A DNA stretch of 64,000 nt from Micractinium sp. NFX-FRZ (taxonomy: Eukaryota; Chlorophyta; Trebouxiophyceae; Chlorellales; Chlorellaceae). Below the pieces are notes generated by a model, which saw only the letters and a program-made list of their open reading frames with translations, was not told the DNA's origin and ran no database searches. Below are positions 32,707 to 45,700 of the stretch, piece by piece. Each line of letters opens with the position of its first letter. Positions within the stretch are counted from its first letter, which is position 1. Both the position numbers and the translations under genes were made by a program. Where the stretch lies: NCBI GenBank assembly GCA_029339195.1, contig JAPTJF010000171.1, positions 1-64,000 on the forward strand, written 5' to 3'.

Positions 32707-35513
32707 TCAGCCTGACTCGCCCCCGATGAACGCCCGCACCACCTTCCACAGCTCTGTCAGTATGCCCCCCACCACGCCCAGGTACGCCGCCGCCTCCCAC
32801 CCGCCCAGGCCCTCCCCCCTGCATGGCGAAGCAGCGCAGAAGGCATCGCAAAAGTCAGGAGTGTGCTTCAGGCTTGGAGGAGGGGTTCAAGGCAGAGCAG
32901 GCTGGGCACCATGCAAGCCTGCAGTCTGATGCGTGCTGCAGCTGCGCCTTGTCGGGTTTGGCCACTCAAGCTGCTAAGGGTGCGCTGCCAGGGCACAAGG
33001 GCTGGCTTCCCAGCTGATGCCAGCAGCAAGCCCCTGGGGTTGCCCCTACTCCTCGCCTGATGAGGTGCAGCAGGGCCAGAGCAGCAGAGGCAGGGACCGC
33101 AACCTTGACAACCTTGGAGCTGCAGGGCAGGCCCACGAAGGGCGGGAGCGAGGGAAGCAGCCAGGGGGCAGTCGGTGACAGGCAGAGCAGCAGGGTGGTG
33201 GGCCTGATGAGCGCCCAAGCTGCACCCGGTGCTACTGGGATACAGTCGCAGGCGTTCGCTGCGCACACCCGGACATGCACACACACACTCAAAGCGTGAC
33301 GAGCACAAGATCGTGACGCAAACACACCAAAGCGCCCCAACACCCCTCACCTGAGGGCAAACCAGATGCCAACAACGTCGCCGTCGTGCACGCTGGACAT
33401 CAAAACCTCCCACTGCACAGGGAGGCGGGGCCGGGTGTCAGGCAGCGCATAGGGTGGGGAGGGGGCATGGCCAACCAGATGACAAAGAGGAAGGAAGGGC
33501 GCTGCCAGGCGCGACGCTGCGCCTGGTGGGAGCCGGGTCGGAGAGCGCTGCACCCCCACAACAAGAGCTGCATGCAGCGCAGCGCGCACCTGACCGCAGC
33601 AACCCCTGCCCTTTTGCCTTCGCAGCCCACTCCCGCGCCCTTGTCCATGCCTGAAGCCCGCCCCCGACCCACCTCGTGCATTACCCCCCCTACACACCTG
33701 TGTTCCTGGCACTTTGGCTGACGGCTTGAGCAGCTGCCTGACCACCTTTGCTGGCTCCACATCCCAGCTCTCAATGTGCTTGATCACCAGCCCCGAGTCC
33801 TGCACACACATGCATATGCAGTGGGGTGGGGCAGTGTGCGTGATTGCAGATGGTTGGGAAGCGGCGGCAGGGCAGATGTAGCGGGCCAGCCAGGGATCGA
33901 GAAGGGTGATCACAATAGCCAGGTATGGAGCCTGGGCATGCCTTGGGCAGTCCCCCCGCGGGGCTGCCGCCTGCTCCTCCTGGTCCCTCTCGGCCTTTGT
34001 GCCACGGCGCACCACCACCACCACCTTCCCACCACAACCCTCCCTGGCCCAACCACTGTGTCAAACACGTGTGTGGTGCCCCCCTCCACCTTCCTGCCAA
34101 GGCACACCACCCCAACCCACAGCTGACCCCCTACCAACTGCCCACCACCTTCCCACCACCACCCTCCCTGCCTGGCCCACGCACCGGGTCAAACACGTGC
34201 GCGGTGCCCCTGCAGCCGCAAAAACAAGCTTCCAGGGCAGCTGCCATGCCCTGCCCCACCCACCCTGCCACCATCGCAGCCACCTCCCCCACCCACCCAC
34301 CCACCGGGTCAAACACGTGTGTGGTGCCGCCTGCCGCCGCCAGGACCGGCTTCCAGGGCAGGTCGAGAGTGGCGCTGAAACGCCACTTGGTCTTCAGCTC
34401 GTCCTGGCCCTCCTCAAAAGAGGAGATGTCCAGCTTGATGTCTCGCATCAGGCCCCCCAGGTTGCCGACGTTGCGCTGGAAGCGGTCCACGCCATTGAAA
34501 CCAGCAAAGGGGTCTGAGGTGCAAAGAAGAGAAGACAGGTAGTATAGGGTGGAAGTTCAGTTGGAAAATTGGATGGTGTGCAGCGGCGGCAACGGCAGCA
34601 GCAGTTACGGGGGAGGGGCAGCGGCGGCAGCTGCAGGGAAGGGGCGCCTTCGGTGCGCTGCCCTCACCTGCGAAGAGGCACTGGGGGTCGTACGCCGCCA
34701 TGGCGCCCGCGCCTGCATGCGCCCAGCAGGCCAGCGGGAGGCAGGTGAGTGGCAGGTTTGTGAGGCAGGACGGCACCAAGGGCGGGGGCGGGAGGCGGGG
34801 GTGTCGGGCATGGCACGGTTGGCAGAGCACAGCACACCCACTGCCATCCGTCGTGGGCCTGCGCCACTGATGCACTTGTTCAGACATGCTCACAGTGCAG
34901 GCTTCAGACCTGTCACAAAGTAGTCCTGTGCGTAATCCTCTTTAATGGCTGCAATGGCCTCCTCCCGGCTCAGTGCCCCGGGGCGGCCGCCGCTCTGCTG
35001 CTGCTGGCTGCGCTGCTGCTGCTGCTTGCTGGCTCCAACCACATTGCCAAATGCCTCGGCACCGACCCACACAGCCTTCAAGCCCAGGCCTGCGGGCCGG
35101 AGGCGGGCGAGGCAGGCAGAGGGACAACATTCGTGTCAGAGCTGGGAGGCAACAACATTAAGCCAGCTGGCAGGGGGAACGGCGACACAGCAAGAGGACG
35201 GGAAGAAGCAGCACGGCGGGTGCATGATGGCAACGTACAATGCTCAGGTGGGTACAGCAGCTTTTGCAGGAAAACTCTTTGCCCGACCTTGGCATCATGA
35301 TCTTCTGCACGGAACATTAGCAATAAGTCATGTAGCAAGAAGCAGACCTGGTTGGCTGGTCGCATCTTTGCTGCCCGCTCCGCTGCTGTCGCCTTTGCCG
35401 CCGCCGCTGCTGCCTGCTTGACAGCGCACTGCTGCCCGCGCTGCACGAGACCGTGCTGCTCTAGACGGCTGAAAGCAAAGCGCATGGCCTCTCGGCGCTG
35501 AGACACTCTGCAT
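32707..35513 (-). CDS. Chloroplast-targeted DUF2358 protein
   Basis: Seven exons join in phase (35513-35348, 35089-34910, 34712-34668, 34513-34305, 33799-33698, 33412-33351, 32818-32707) for 291 aa. The N-terminus (MQSVSAPRGHALCFQPSRAA) is Ser/Ala/Arg-rich without acids and reaches an AVRC cleavage-like site, a good plastid transit peptide. The DUF2358 fold follows: EAIAAIKEDYAQDYFVTG, DPQCLFADPFAGFNGVDRFQ, RNVGNLGGLM, KWRFSATLDLPWKPVLAAAG, GTTHVFD, then SGLVIKHIESWDVEPAKVVR. This domain is a SnoaL/NTF2-like fold of unknown chemistry, common in plastid proteins. The C-terminus (GILTELWKVVRAFIGG) may be an amphipathic helix. The start at 35513 was chosen because only this frame joins exon 2 in phase. 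Intron 4 holds two ghost copies of the exon 4 end. Confidence 0.85.
34061..34244 (-). repeat. Two ghost copies of DUF2358 exon 4 end
   Basis: Segments 34177-34244 and 34061-34104 repeat the real exon end at 34297-34360. TTCCAGGGCAG occurs in the nearer copy and TCAAACACGTG in both. The nearer copy keeps a GTGCGT donor. Confidence 0.85.
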
Positions 35514-36755
35514 TTTGAGATTCTGAGAGGATAGACGAAAAGTGTTGGCGGGTTGTGCTTCCAAGCCTGCAGGGAGGTCCGAAGAGGCGGTTGTCCACAC
35601 ACAAAGCGCAGAGAACAAGAAGCAAGTAACGCGCTTGCGCCAGGACGCCGTGCAGGCACTGCTGGGCAGGGCGGCGGCGGGGTGAGTTGGCGCACACGTG
35701 GCGCGGTGGTTTTGCTCACACCAGAAACCCACCTGAAGATGTTTCAAGCGTACCCCTTCTGCAAGCGTACCCCGGCAACTGTTCTAAATAGCCATACTTC
35801 GACACCAACCATGCATTAGTGCATCCTCTTCAAAGGCCGACACTGACGGTGCGCAGCACTTCCAGCCCCTTTACCGAACGTGCCTCGGTGCCGGCAACAC
35901 ATGTTGAGCTCTGAACTTGGCATGCATGCCATCATGACCAGCCCACAAGCACAAGTGCTAGTATTGGGGTTGCGGGGAGAGCCGCATTTTGTGAACTCAA
36001 CGTGGTGGGAATGTTGGTCAGGCCAGGCAGGGCTCACAGTGGAGCGGGCTGGACAGCGCGTGGCTGGGTCAATCGACCATGCCATGCATGTGCCTTTTGC
36101 CTTGCGATGCGCAGCCAGGACGTGCGGCACAGTGTTTAGGTCTCGATATGATCCCATTGTCGCGCCTTGAGGGGCCAGGCCCACCGCCATCCTCTGCCAG
36201 TCGACGGCTCCGACACGGTGAGGTGCCAGCCCTGGCACCTCGTCCACGGCTTGCCAGCCACCGCCCACCGCCCCGCCATCGCTGGGCGTCACGCTGTAAC
36301 TCATACAAAATAATAAGCTGGGGCGGCACCGCTGCCCTTGGGCGAGTGTGTCTACGGCAGCAGCCGGCGGTGCCCGCCTGTGGGTGCCGGTGTCGGTGCC
36401 AACGGGTCAGGTCTGGGGGTTAAGTGCAGGGGATGTGCTGGTGTGTGGGCATGCCCTCATTGAAAGTTTTTTCATTCCTGAGGGACGCCCGAATTGCCCG
36501 ATGGTGAAAGAAACCTTCCTGTTTTTGGGAGAGTCCAGCTGCTCCAGCTGGAGTCCAGCTAGGCATGCAGCACCTCCATCGGTCACCCCACGAAGATATT
36601 GGCATTCGCCTCTGTGGTAAACACAGTGCCAGAGATCCGCCACAGCCTGCGCTTCGTTTGATGGCGCAGTTTCATTAGCGGGAGCAGCTGGTGGCCGGGC
36701 AGGAGCCCCCATCACTTCTGGCGGAGCCCTTTGTTGACCTGGGAGCAGCTGCAGC
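35514..36755. promoter_or_regulatory. Divergent intergenic region, DUF2358 / Nup98-96
   Basis: 1.2 kb between start codons, less GC-rich than the genes. A 162-codon minus-strand open frame (36304-35816) has no family features or codon bias. I see no supported gene, so this is promoter and 5' UTR of both neighbours, perhaps with a noncoding exon. Confidence 0.45.
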
Positions 36756-39700
36756 ATGAGCTTCGGCTTTGGTGCTGGCGGTGAGTCGATCAGCTCGGCA
36801 TTGCTGTGGAGGCCCCTCCTGGCCCTGTTCGGCGCACTGTGGATGCTGTGCGGTGAATGGATGCGCGATGGGCACCTGCCGCCCTCTGCTCTGCCCTTCA
36901 CTGATGGCAAGTCCCCCTTGCGTGCAGGCTTCGGCGCCTCGAGCTCCCCCTTTGGGGCCTCCTCGCCGTCCCCTTTTGGCCAGACGCCGGCTTTCGGACA
37001 GCAGAACACCAGCCCTTTCGGCGCCACCACCTCAACGGGGGTGTTTGGGCAGGTGCGGGCGGGGCGGGAGCGACGACGGTGTCGGCAACAGCTGCGTGGG
37101 TTTGTGGCTGGAGGGCATTACTCGTAGATGGTGTAATCAGGTTTGAGTCGGGGGAAACGTTGCCCGGCAGCCTTCCCTGCCTGCCGCACCTGCAGCACTG
37201 CCCACTAAGCAGGCCTCTTCCTGCCCCATGCTCCCCGCTGCAGAGCCAGCCAGCCGCGTTTGGTGCCACTCCGGCCCCCGCCTTTGGAGCTTCCCCAGCC
37301 CCTGCCTTTGGCCAGTCTGGTGAGCCTGCTGTGGCGCCTTGGATGGGAACGGCAACATTATCATTCCACTGCAGTTTCCCCACTGGATTGCCGAGCCTTC
37401 CTTACAAGACTTGCTGTCTTGCCTCCCATGTGCCGTGCAGCCCCGGCGTTTGGAGCCGCTGCTAGCGCCCCAGCTTTTGGGGCCGCACCGGCGTTTGGTG
37501 CGGCATCGGCACCAGGTCAGGCGGCGCCTCGACCACCCTGCTTGCCTGGCAGCTACATCTGTTTGCTACTGCTGTTGCTGGTGGCGGTGTTGTATTGCGC
37601 TGCTTCCGCTGCTCAATGCTGTGGCATTCCGCCGTGTGGAACAGTTGCCTAGCTAATCCCTGCCCGCCTGCCCTGGCTCTACACACCTGCAGCGTTCGGA
37701 GCGAAGCCCGCGTTTGGCGGGTTTGGCGCCACGGCTGCCAGCCCATTCGGCGCCTCGCCAGCGTCGGCGCCAGGTCCGCAGGCCTTCTGCCCTGTCGCAG
37801 CCCTGCACAACTTTTCTGCACTCTCCGGTTGCGCACTCCCCTCCTTCTCGCTGCCTGCTGCTGCTGCTGCTGCTGAATTGTGCATGATGTGGGCAGTGGC
37901 TGTCTCTGAGCTCCACTGCTGCTGCTTTGTATCTGTCCTGACATGCCATCCCTTTCTACCAACCACCGCGCGCTCTCGCCTGCCCCACGTGCAGCGTTTG
38001 GCGCGTCTCCCTTTGGCGGCGGCACGAGCTTTGGCGCCTCGCAGCCCGCCTTTGGCCAGGCCAGCCAGCCTGCCTTTGGCCAGGCCAGCGCCCCCGCTTT
38101 TGGCCAGACCACCGGGCTCACGGCTTTTGGCAGCACGGCCTTTGGCGCTGGGGCGCCGGCAGCGGGTGAGGGTTGCAGGGGGGCAAACGAGGCTTGGCTT
38201 GACCAGGTGGTGTGGTGCCAGCAGCTGGCTGGCACTTGCACAGCACGGCAGCTGGCTGCCATGGCTGCTTGATTAGTGCAAGCCTGTTGGTCGGCTGTGG
38301 CTGGCATGTGTGTGCGGCAGTGGCAGTGCAGCTGGGCAGGTGACGATCACGACCCATGGAGAAGCCATGGAGAAGCCACGTGTCTTCTCAAGTTGGCCCG
38401 ACCTAAGTATGGTCACTCCGATTTCCTTCTGCCTCAGCAGGCGGCTTTGGAGCGGGTGGCTTTGGGGCCGGCTCGGCGCGCGGAACTCGGACGGTGGCAT
38501 GGCGCAAGACTCAGGAGCAGGACGCCAGCACCACGGGCGCAAAGTCTGGTGAGAGGCGCCTCAGCACGCTCACGTTGCACTCCACCGCCCACTCGCATGC
38601 CGTTGCGAGCGCTCCTTCACCTGCTGCCTGCCTTGCCTTGTCTCACCTAGGACTCCCCCTCCCCCTCCACCCTACTCTGCCGCCAGTCGACCCTACCCTG
38701 CTGTCAGGCGGTCGACCCTGCCTTGCCCAAGCGAGCCGTCTGTTGTGTTCCACATCATCTTCATCCCTCGCATGCCCTCAACCCTCCCTCACCCCCTTTC
38801 CCCGCCCCTCAGCAGTCGTGTTCTTCAACTCGATCTCCTGCATGCCCGAGTACGCAAACAAGAGCGTGGAGGAGCTGCGGTCTGAGGACTATGCGGTGAG
38901 AGCTTGGGGTGTGCGGGGTGTGTTGGGGTGGGGTCTGTGCAGCGGGGGAGCTCAGGAAGTGAAGGAGGTGTGTTTGATCCATGCAGTGGGGAGTTCCGGG
39001 GAACAAAGGGGGCTGGTTGTGGCCTGTGGTGCGCTTGGGAGTGTGGAAGAGCTGCGCACTGAGGTTTCCTGGCAGCGCAGGGTTGGGTGTGAGGGGTGTG
39101 ATGGTGTGGACCGCTATAGGGGCACGCAACGCTCTGTTCTCTTGTTTCGGTCCTCACCAGCAGGGCCTGCACATGTGGCGCTTGTATGCCTGGCTGTCCC
39201 TCACTCTGTGTCGTGTTGGCTGCCCACCCTCAGATGCACCTCACCACCTTTGGTGCAATTATTTATATCATTCGTTTTATGCAGGATGGGTGCAAGGGCA
39301 ACACGGGCGCCGCCTCGCCCTCAGGCGGCGGATTTGGCACCACCACCTTTGGTGCCGCCGCCAGCAGCCCCTTTGGCGCCCCCGCCAGCAGCCCCGCATT
39401 CGGTGCCGCAGCCAGCAGCCCAGCCTTTGGTGCCAGCGCTCCCGCCTTTGGCGCCACCTCCGCACCAGGTGTGTGTTTCGGGCCTGCGTGTCTGACGCTT
39501 GTCTATGGGAGTGGATGCTGGCCACCCGCTGCAGCCGCTGCCAGGCCCGCCCCCGCCCTCCTCACCTCTCCCTGCTTCTCGCACGCACCTCGCCCCCTGC
39601 AGCCTTTGGCACTTTTGGAGCCAGCCAGCCTGCGTTTGGTGCGGCGTCGGCACCAGGTTAGCCCCTGCTCTCGCTGTTTATCACTGCCTGGCTTGGCCGC

Positions 39701-42700
39701 AGCGCAGATCCTCCCCCGCTTTCCGCATGCTGCCTGCACTGACTGCCATTGCCGTCCATGCTCACGTCTTGTGCTGTGCGCGCATGCTCAAAGCTGAAGG
39801 TCACCTTTTTCCGTGCTTGCTCCCGCAGCGTTTGGCGGTTTCGGCGCGGCCTCTTCCTCGCCTTTTGGTGCCTCCTCGCCCTCGCCGTTTGGCCAGTCAG
39901 GTGAGATGCTACACGGGCTGTGATCGCTCATGAGCATTGCTTTAGGGATGGGCAGGCGTCTGGAAGGACAATAAATGCATGCCAGAGAGACGGGTGTTGT
40001 CGTGCACCCAGGGAATGCGCCGGTGGCATAAAATGTGCACAGCATGTCCATTGGTAGTTGACAATCTGCCGCATGCCCCCCTGCATGCGTTGCAGCCCCC
40101 GCTTTTGGCCAGGCCAGCACGCCGGCGTTTGGTGCCACTAGCAGCCCGGCATTTGGCCAGTCAGGTGTGGTTTTAGCAACGCACCGCGGGTGTGGTGCCG
40201 TGGCACGGGCGCAGTGGCACAGCCAGAGCTGCCGTCTGCCTGAAAACAGTGTCCCTGGTGCCGCCTTGCCGTGTCAACCAATCCTGACTGCTCCTCCCTG
40301 CTCTGCTGCTGTTGCAGCGCCTGCGTTTGGAGCTCCGAGCAGCGCGCCTGCGTTTGGTGAGTGTGTCGACAGGCAGGCAGATGGGAATCAGAGTGCGCAA
40401 CCCGCACAGCGTCATGAAACAAGCTGGCCTAGGTGCAGTTTCTGAGATGCCTGCTACACCTTGCCCGTCTATCTTGACCTTGCAGGCGGCTTTGGCGCCA
40501 CCTCAGCCCCCGCGTTTGGCGCCTCCCCGGCTCCTGCCTTTGGCCAGGCCAGTGCGCCGTCGTTCGGGTTTGGGGCCAGCAGCGCGCCGGCGTTTGGCGC
40601 CACGTCAGCGCCGGCCTTTGGCGCCACGTCAGCGCCCTCCTTTGGCTTTGGCGCCGCCTCCAGCCCCAGCCCGTTTGGCCAGTCGGGTGAGCATGCCAGC
40701 CGGCTGTGTGCCGTGCCATACAACACTTCAGCATAAAAGGGGAGTGTGCAGCAGCATGGGAACTCCTCTGCCCTGAAGCTAGGCCAGGTGGGACGCCACT
40801 GGCCATTGTGTTCCTCTTCACTCTGCCCGGAGCTGTTAGCTCTAAGCTCCACACGTTTTTGCCTGCAACGCCCTGGCGTGCACCCAGCAGCTTCACTGCT
40901 CACCATGCCTGCTCTGCCCTTCTGCCACCCACGTCCCCTTTCCGTGCAGCCCCCGCGTTTGGGGCGGCCTCCAGCGCCAGCCTGTTTGGGGCCGCCAGCA
41001 CGCCGGCCTTTGGCGGCGGCTCGCTGTTCGGGGGCAGTCAGCAGGTACGTACCTGGGTGCTGGTCTGTGGGGGGGAAGCGCCCTGCAGCAATGCCGAATT
41101 CGAACATATTGAATGCCTGCGAGGCTCGCGTGCTGCTCGCTGCTGCTGGCTGCTGCTGCTGCTGCCGCTGCTGCTGCTGGTCCGCTGCTGCCGCCCCGCA
41201 CCCTTAGCGCCTAGCAGCCCTTGACTGCACCCTCGATTCCACCCAGCTGACTCCTTGCCCTCGGCGCCCGCCCCCGCCCCTGCAGAAGCCGGCGACTGGG
41301 TTTGGGTTTGGGGCAGCCAGCACGCCGGCGTTCGGGGCGGCATCCACCCCCGGGTTTGGCGCCTCCAGCGCCAGCTTGTTTGGCGCCGCCAGCACGCCAG
41401 GTGGGCGGCGTCTTAGGACCGTTGTTATGTTTGCCTGCGGGGTGCCGCTGTGCTGAGCACGTGGCTGTGCCTTGTCTGGCCCCGCTCCTGCAGGCCCCGG
41501 TGCTAGCCTCTGCATCTGCCCACGTGTTGTCTTGCTCCCCTCCAGAAACCTCCCGACCGCTCATTCTCAACTTGCCTTCCCTGCCTTTGTGTGTGGCCCG
41601 CAGCGTTTGGCGGCACCAGCCTGTTTGGCGCCAGCCAGGCGGCCCCCTCCTTCAGCTTCCAGCCCGCCCAGCCGGCTGCCGGGCAGACCATGGGCGGCGC
41701 CTTCATGTCGGCGCAGCAGGTGCAGGCACCTGGCGTGGCCACCAGCCCCTACGGCACGCTTCCCGAACCGCCCAAGGTGTGTGCTTGCTTGGCGGATTGC
41801 AAGGGTGCAGTGTGCCCTCTTCTATGTACTGTGCACAGCCGGCAGCGCTGCCCGGCGCTGCATCCCGTGTTTGGGGACCCTTCACCAAATTAGCGACCAA
41901 CAGCCCGGGGCAGGTAGGCCAAGGGGCACTGCAGGCCCATTGCCCTTGCCCCCTTGACCTTGCCCCCTTGCCGCCTCCCGCATGACCCTTCACCCCTTAG
42001 CGCTGCCCCTGCTGCACCTCACCTGTGCCCACCTGCTGCCTCCCATGCAGGTCTCTCCAGCCCCCGAGTACAAGGTTGGCCTCACGCAGCGCCCTGCAGG
42101 CCTGCTGGCCGGCGGCCCGCCCCGCCCCGCCGCCCTCATCACCCCCCGCTCCATCACCCCGCGCTCCGGCGTGCGCATGCGGCCGCGCCGCAGCATGAGC
42201 GCCACACGCATGAGCCGCTCCCCTGCCGACTTCCTGGCGGCAGCGCAGGCGCAGGCGGCGGGCACGCCGGGCGCAGGCGGTGTGGATGGGCGCGGCGGCA
42301 GCGCCACGCCCAACGGCAGTGCAGCTGGGAGCATCTTTGTGCCGCGAGAGAACCCCCGCCGCCTGTTTGTGCGTGACCCGCTGCCCTCAACAGAGGGTGC
42401 CACCACCACGACCGCCAGCCCCGCGCTCGGCGGCGGCGCCACCCCCGGCCGGCCGCCGCTGCGCACGCCCGGCACAGGCCTGCGCCTCACGCCCGGCACA
42501 CGGCGCGGCGACGCTGGCGCCAGCGGCAGCGGCGGGGGCGGCGCAGCCGCCGCTGCAGCCGGCGGCGGCGAGAACGGTTACTCGCTGCTGGCGGAAAACG
42601 GGTTTGGACGCGCAGGCGACGGCGAGCTCAGCGATGTGCAGCTGGCCGGCCTGCTGCCCTCCCTGAAGCAGCCAGACTACTACACAGAGCCTTCGGTGCA

Positions 42701-45700
42701 GCAGGTGCGGGTGGTGAAGCAGTGCAGGGCTGAGGTGCGGTGTAGTGTGGGCAGGCTGAGGGGTACCCATGCATTCCAGCACCCATGTGCAAGGCTGGGG
42801 CGCTGCACGTGGTGCCGTTTTCATTCCCTGCATCCTGCGTGTTCCAATCGCCAAGCACGACTTCTGCTGGCCCTTCCTTGATTCCCCGTACCCCACACTT
42901 CGCTGCCCGGAAGATGGCCGCCATGGCCCCACCTGCCTGGCCGAGGCCTCCAACTGTGCATTGTGTATGACCCTCACCCTCCCTCTCACCCACCCTCTCC
43001 TGCTGTGTTCCCTCACCCAACTCGCTGCCCTGCCGCTGGCCACCCCACCTGACCCCTAACCTCCCACTCACCCACCCTGCTGTGTCCCCTCACCACTGTG
43101 TGTTGTGCAGCTGGCCGCCATGGCGCGTGACGACCCCGCCTGCCTGGCCGAGGTCTCCAACTTCTGTGTGGGGCGCCGCGGCGTGGGCAGCGTGCGCTGG
43201 CTGGAGCCCACCGACGTGCGGGGGCTGGACCTGGATGCCACCGTGCAGCTGAGCAAGGGCAGCATCGAGGTGAGCCGGTGGTGGAGGGCGGGGGATGGGT
43301 GAGGAAGGCGGCTGAGATGGGTTGGTGTTGGAGATGACCGGGTACAGCGGTGCTTGGCATCCATGCCTCTCATCCTCACTGCTGTCACCCCTCATCCCAC
43401 CTCGACCCTCCCGCCGTCCTCCTCCCTCCTTCCCTCCCTGCCTGCCTCTCCCCCTGGGGTGCATCCAGGCATGTATACCAAACTCGACTTGGGGGAAGCC
43501 GCCCTTCCATGTTCTCTCTTTGCCCCACCACCTCTTCCCCATCTTTTGCCCGTGTGCCTCCCCGCCTCCCCGCCAGGTGTACCTGGACGAGACCACCAAG
43601 CCCGAGGTGGGCCACGGCCTGAACAAGCCAGCCGAGGTGACGATGCTGCGCATACACAAGGTGGACAAGGAGAGCGGCAAGCCCACCACTGACCTCGAGG
43701 CCATCGACAGGTGGGCCGGAGGAGAGTGCGGTTGGGGCAGTTGCGAAGTATGTGTGCGGTTGGGGCGGGCGAGCAAGGGTGTTGCTCTTGAAGCAGGGCG
43801 GCGGCGGGGCGCATGGAAGTGCAGCATGACGGCGACGGCGTGCGCAGCGCTCCCAGCGGGCCCCGATGCGGTGTCCACTGTTTCCCCTTCATCCCTGCCA
43901 CGCGCGCCCATCCTTCTGCACTGCCTCCCTCTTCCACTCTCCACCCTTTTCAGATGCACGCACAAGCTGACGAAGGTTGCCGAGCAAGGCGCACACTTCT
44001 GTTCCTCACCTCGCTTCCTCTTTCCCCTCCCTCCTCCCCTCTCCACTTGCTCGCCCTCCCCATAGGTTCACGCGCAAGCTGAAGAAGGTCACCGCGGAGC
44101 AGGGGGCGCGCTTTGTGTCTTACGAGCCCGCCTCTGGCACCTGGAAGTTTGAGGTGGAGCACTTTAGCAAGTACGGGCTGCTGGACAGCGACGAGGAAGA
44201 TGAGGAGGCACGGGCGGGCGCTGGCGGCGCGGCGGGAGGTGCGGCACGCGGCCGTGCGCAGCAGCAGCAGCAGCAGCAGGCAGCGGATGGTGGGGAGAGT
44301 AGCAGTGATGAGGAGGTGCTGAGATATGGCGTGGCTGGGCGGCGCGGCGCGGCGGCACGTGGCGGCGGCGAGCCGGGCGCGGCGGCGGCTGAGGTGGCGG
44401 GCGGCGAGGGGCGGCGGCGGCTGGTGGTGGAGTTGGAAGACGGGGCTGCTGAGGAGGATGACGATGCGATGCAAGAGAGTAAGCTGGGTGCTGCGGCGGC
44501 AGGTGCAGCAGCATGTGTGCCGCCGCTGCGGTGACGCACGGCGAGAACGACCCATGCCTGCTCTTTAGCCTTGTGCGCGTGCCAATCATTGCTTGTTCCT
44601 GCGTGCGGTGCTATCAATGTGCTCTTCCCTTGCCTGCCTACCCCTGTTACCTCCTGTTGTCCGACTGACCTGCCACCACCCCCATGTAACGTGCACACGA
44701 ACACACACACACACGCACACTCAGCTGCCAGCACAGCACCCCTCTCACCCAGCAGCGGCGCTCCTGTGCCCCCTGCTGCGCCCGCAGGCCACGGGCGCGG
44801 CGGCGGCGGCAGCGACGAGGAGGCGGAGATGGCGGAGGCTGAGGAGGACGGACGGCAGCAGGAGCTGTCTTTTGGGGCTGGGCTGGCGCCAGACGGCGGC
44901 GCCGGGCGTGCCCTCCAGCTGTCGCTGCCTGCTCAGATGGGAATGGAACCAGAAGACCTGCAGAGGATCAGGGATGGGCTGTATGCCAGCAACCAGCAGG
45001 CGCGGCAGCCGCCCACCAAGCAGCGGCGGATCTTGAACGTGGGTGCTGCCACCCAGGCGGCGGGCGCCAGCGCGGGCGCCGGCCAGCCCAGCGCCACCAG
45101 CGCCCATGCTGCAGCGGCCGGCTTTGCCGCGGCAGGCGGCGCCGGGCGGCCTGCGCTGGCGGCTCGCAACGCGTGGCGCAAGCAGCAGGCGCTGCCGGTG
45201 CACGCGCCGGCGGGCGGGAGGGCCGCGGCGCCGCGCACGCCGCCACCCTCGGGGCTGCCCCCGCTGCTGCCAGCAGGCCCCACTCCTGTGAGCAGCAGCA
45301 GCAGCGGCGCGCTCACCGCCTCAGCCAAGCAGTGCCTGTTGCCGGCGCCGCGGCCAGAGGCGGCGGCGCAGGGTGCGGAGCGGTGCCTGCCTGACGCTGG
45401 GCTCTTTGGAGGCTCTGCTTTCCGCTGCGGCTGGGCACCCAACGCAGTGCTGGCGCACGCTGGTGGGCGTGCCGCCTCGGCCGCCCACCTGGTCATGCGG
45501 CAGGTTGTGGTGGGCGCCAGGGTGGCACCAGCTGGCGAGCCCACGGGTGCTGACTCAGCGTTCCAGCAGCGCCAGCGCTCAGCGCTGGAGCAGGCACTCG
45601 AGCTGCACATGCAGCACAGCAGACCAGATGCAGGCAGCAGCACGACTGCTGCCGACGGTGACGAGGCAGTGGATGGGGCCGGGGCCGGCGCGGCATCGGC

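Noticed and set aside
35348..35485. Alternative start MRFAFSRLEQ for the DUF2358 gene
   Set aside because: At the same donor it does not join exon 2 in frame, whereas the 35513 start does and gives a clean transit peptide.
35816..36304. 162-codon minus-strand ORF in the DUF2358/Nup98 gap
   Set aside because: Mixed composition with many Cys and Met, no motif and no clear poly(A) signal. Length alone is not enough in GC-rich DNA.
41790..42050. Possible ghost junction before Nup98-96 exon 18
   Set aside because: Similar CCTTGCCCC pyrimidine runs are present, but no exon sequence is copied, so low complexity is enough to explain it.
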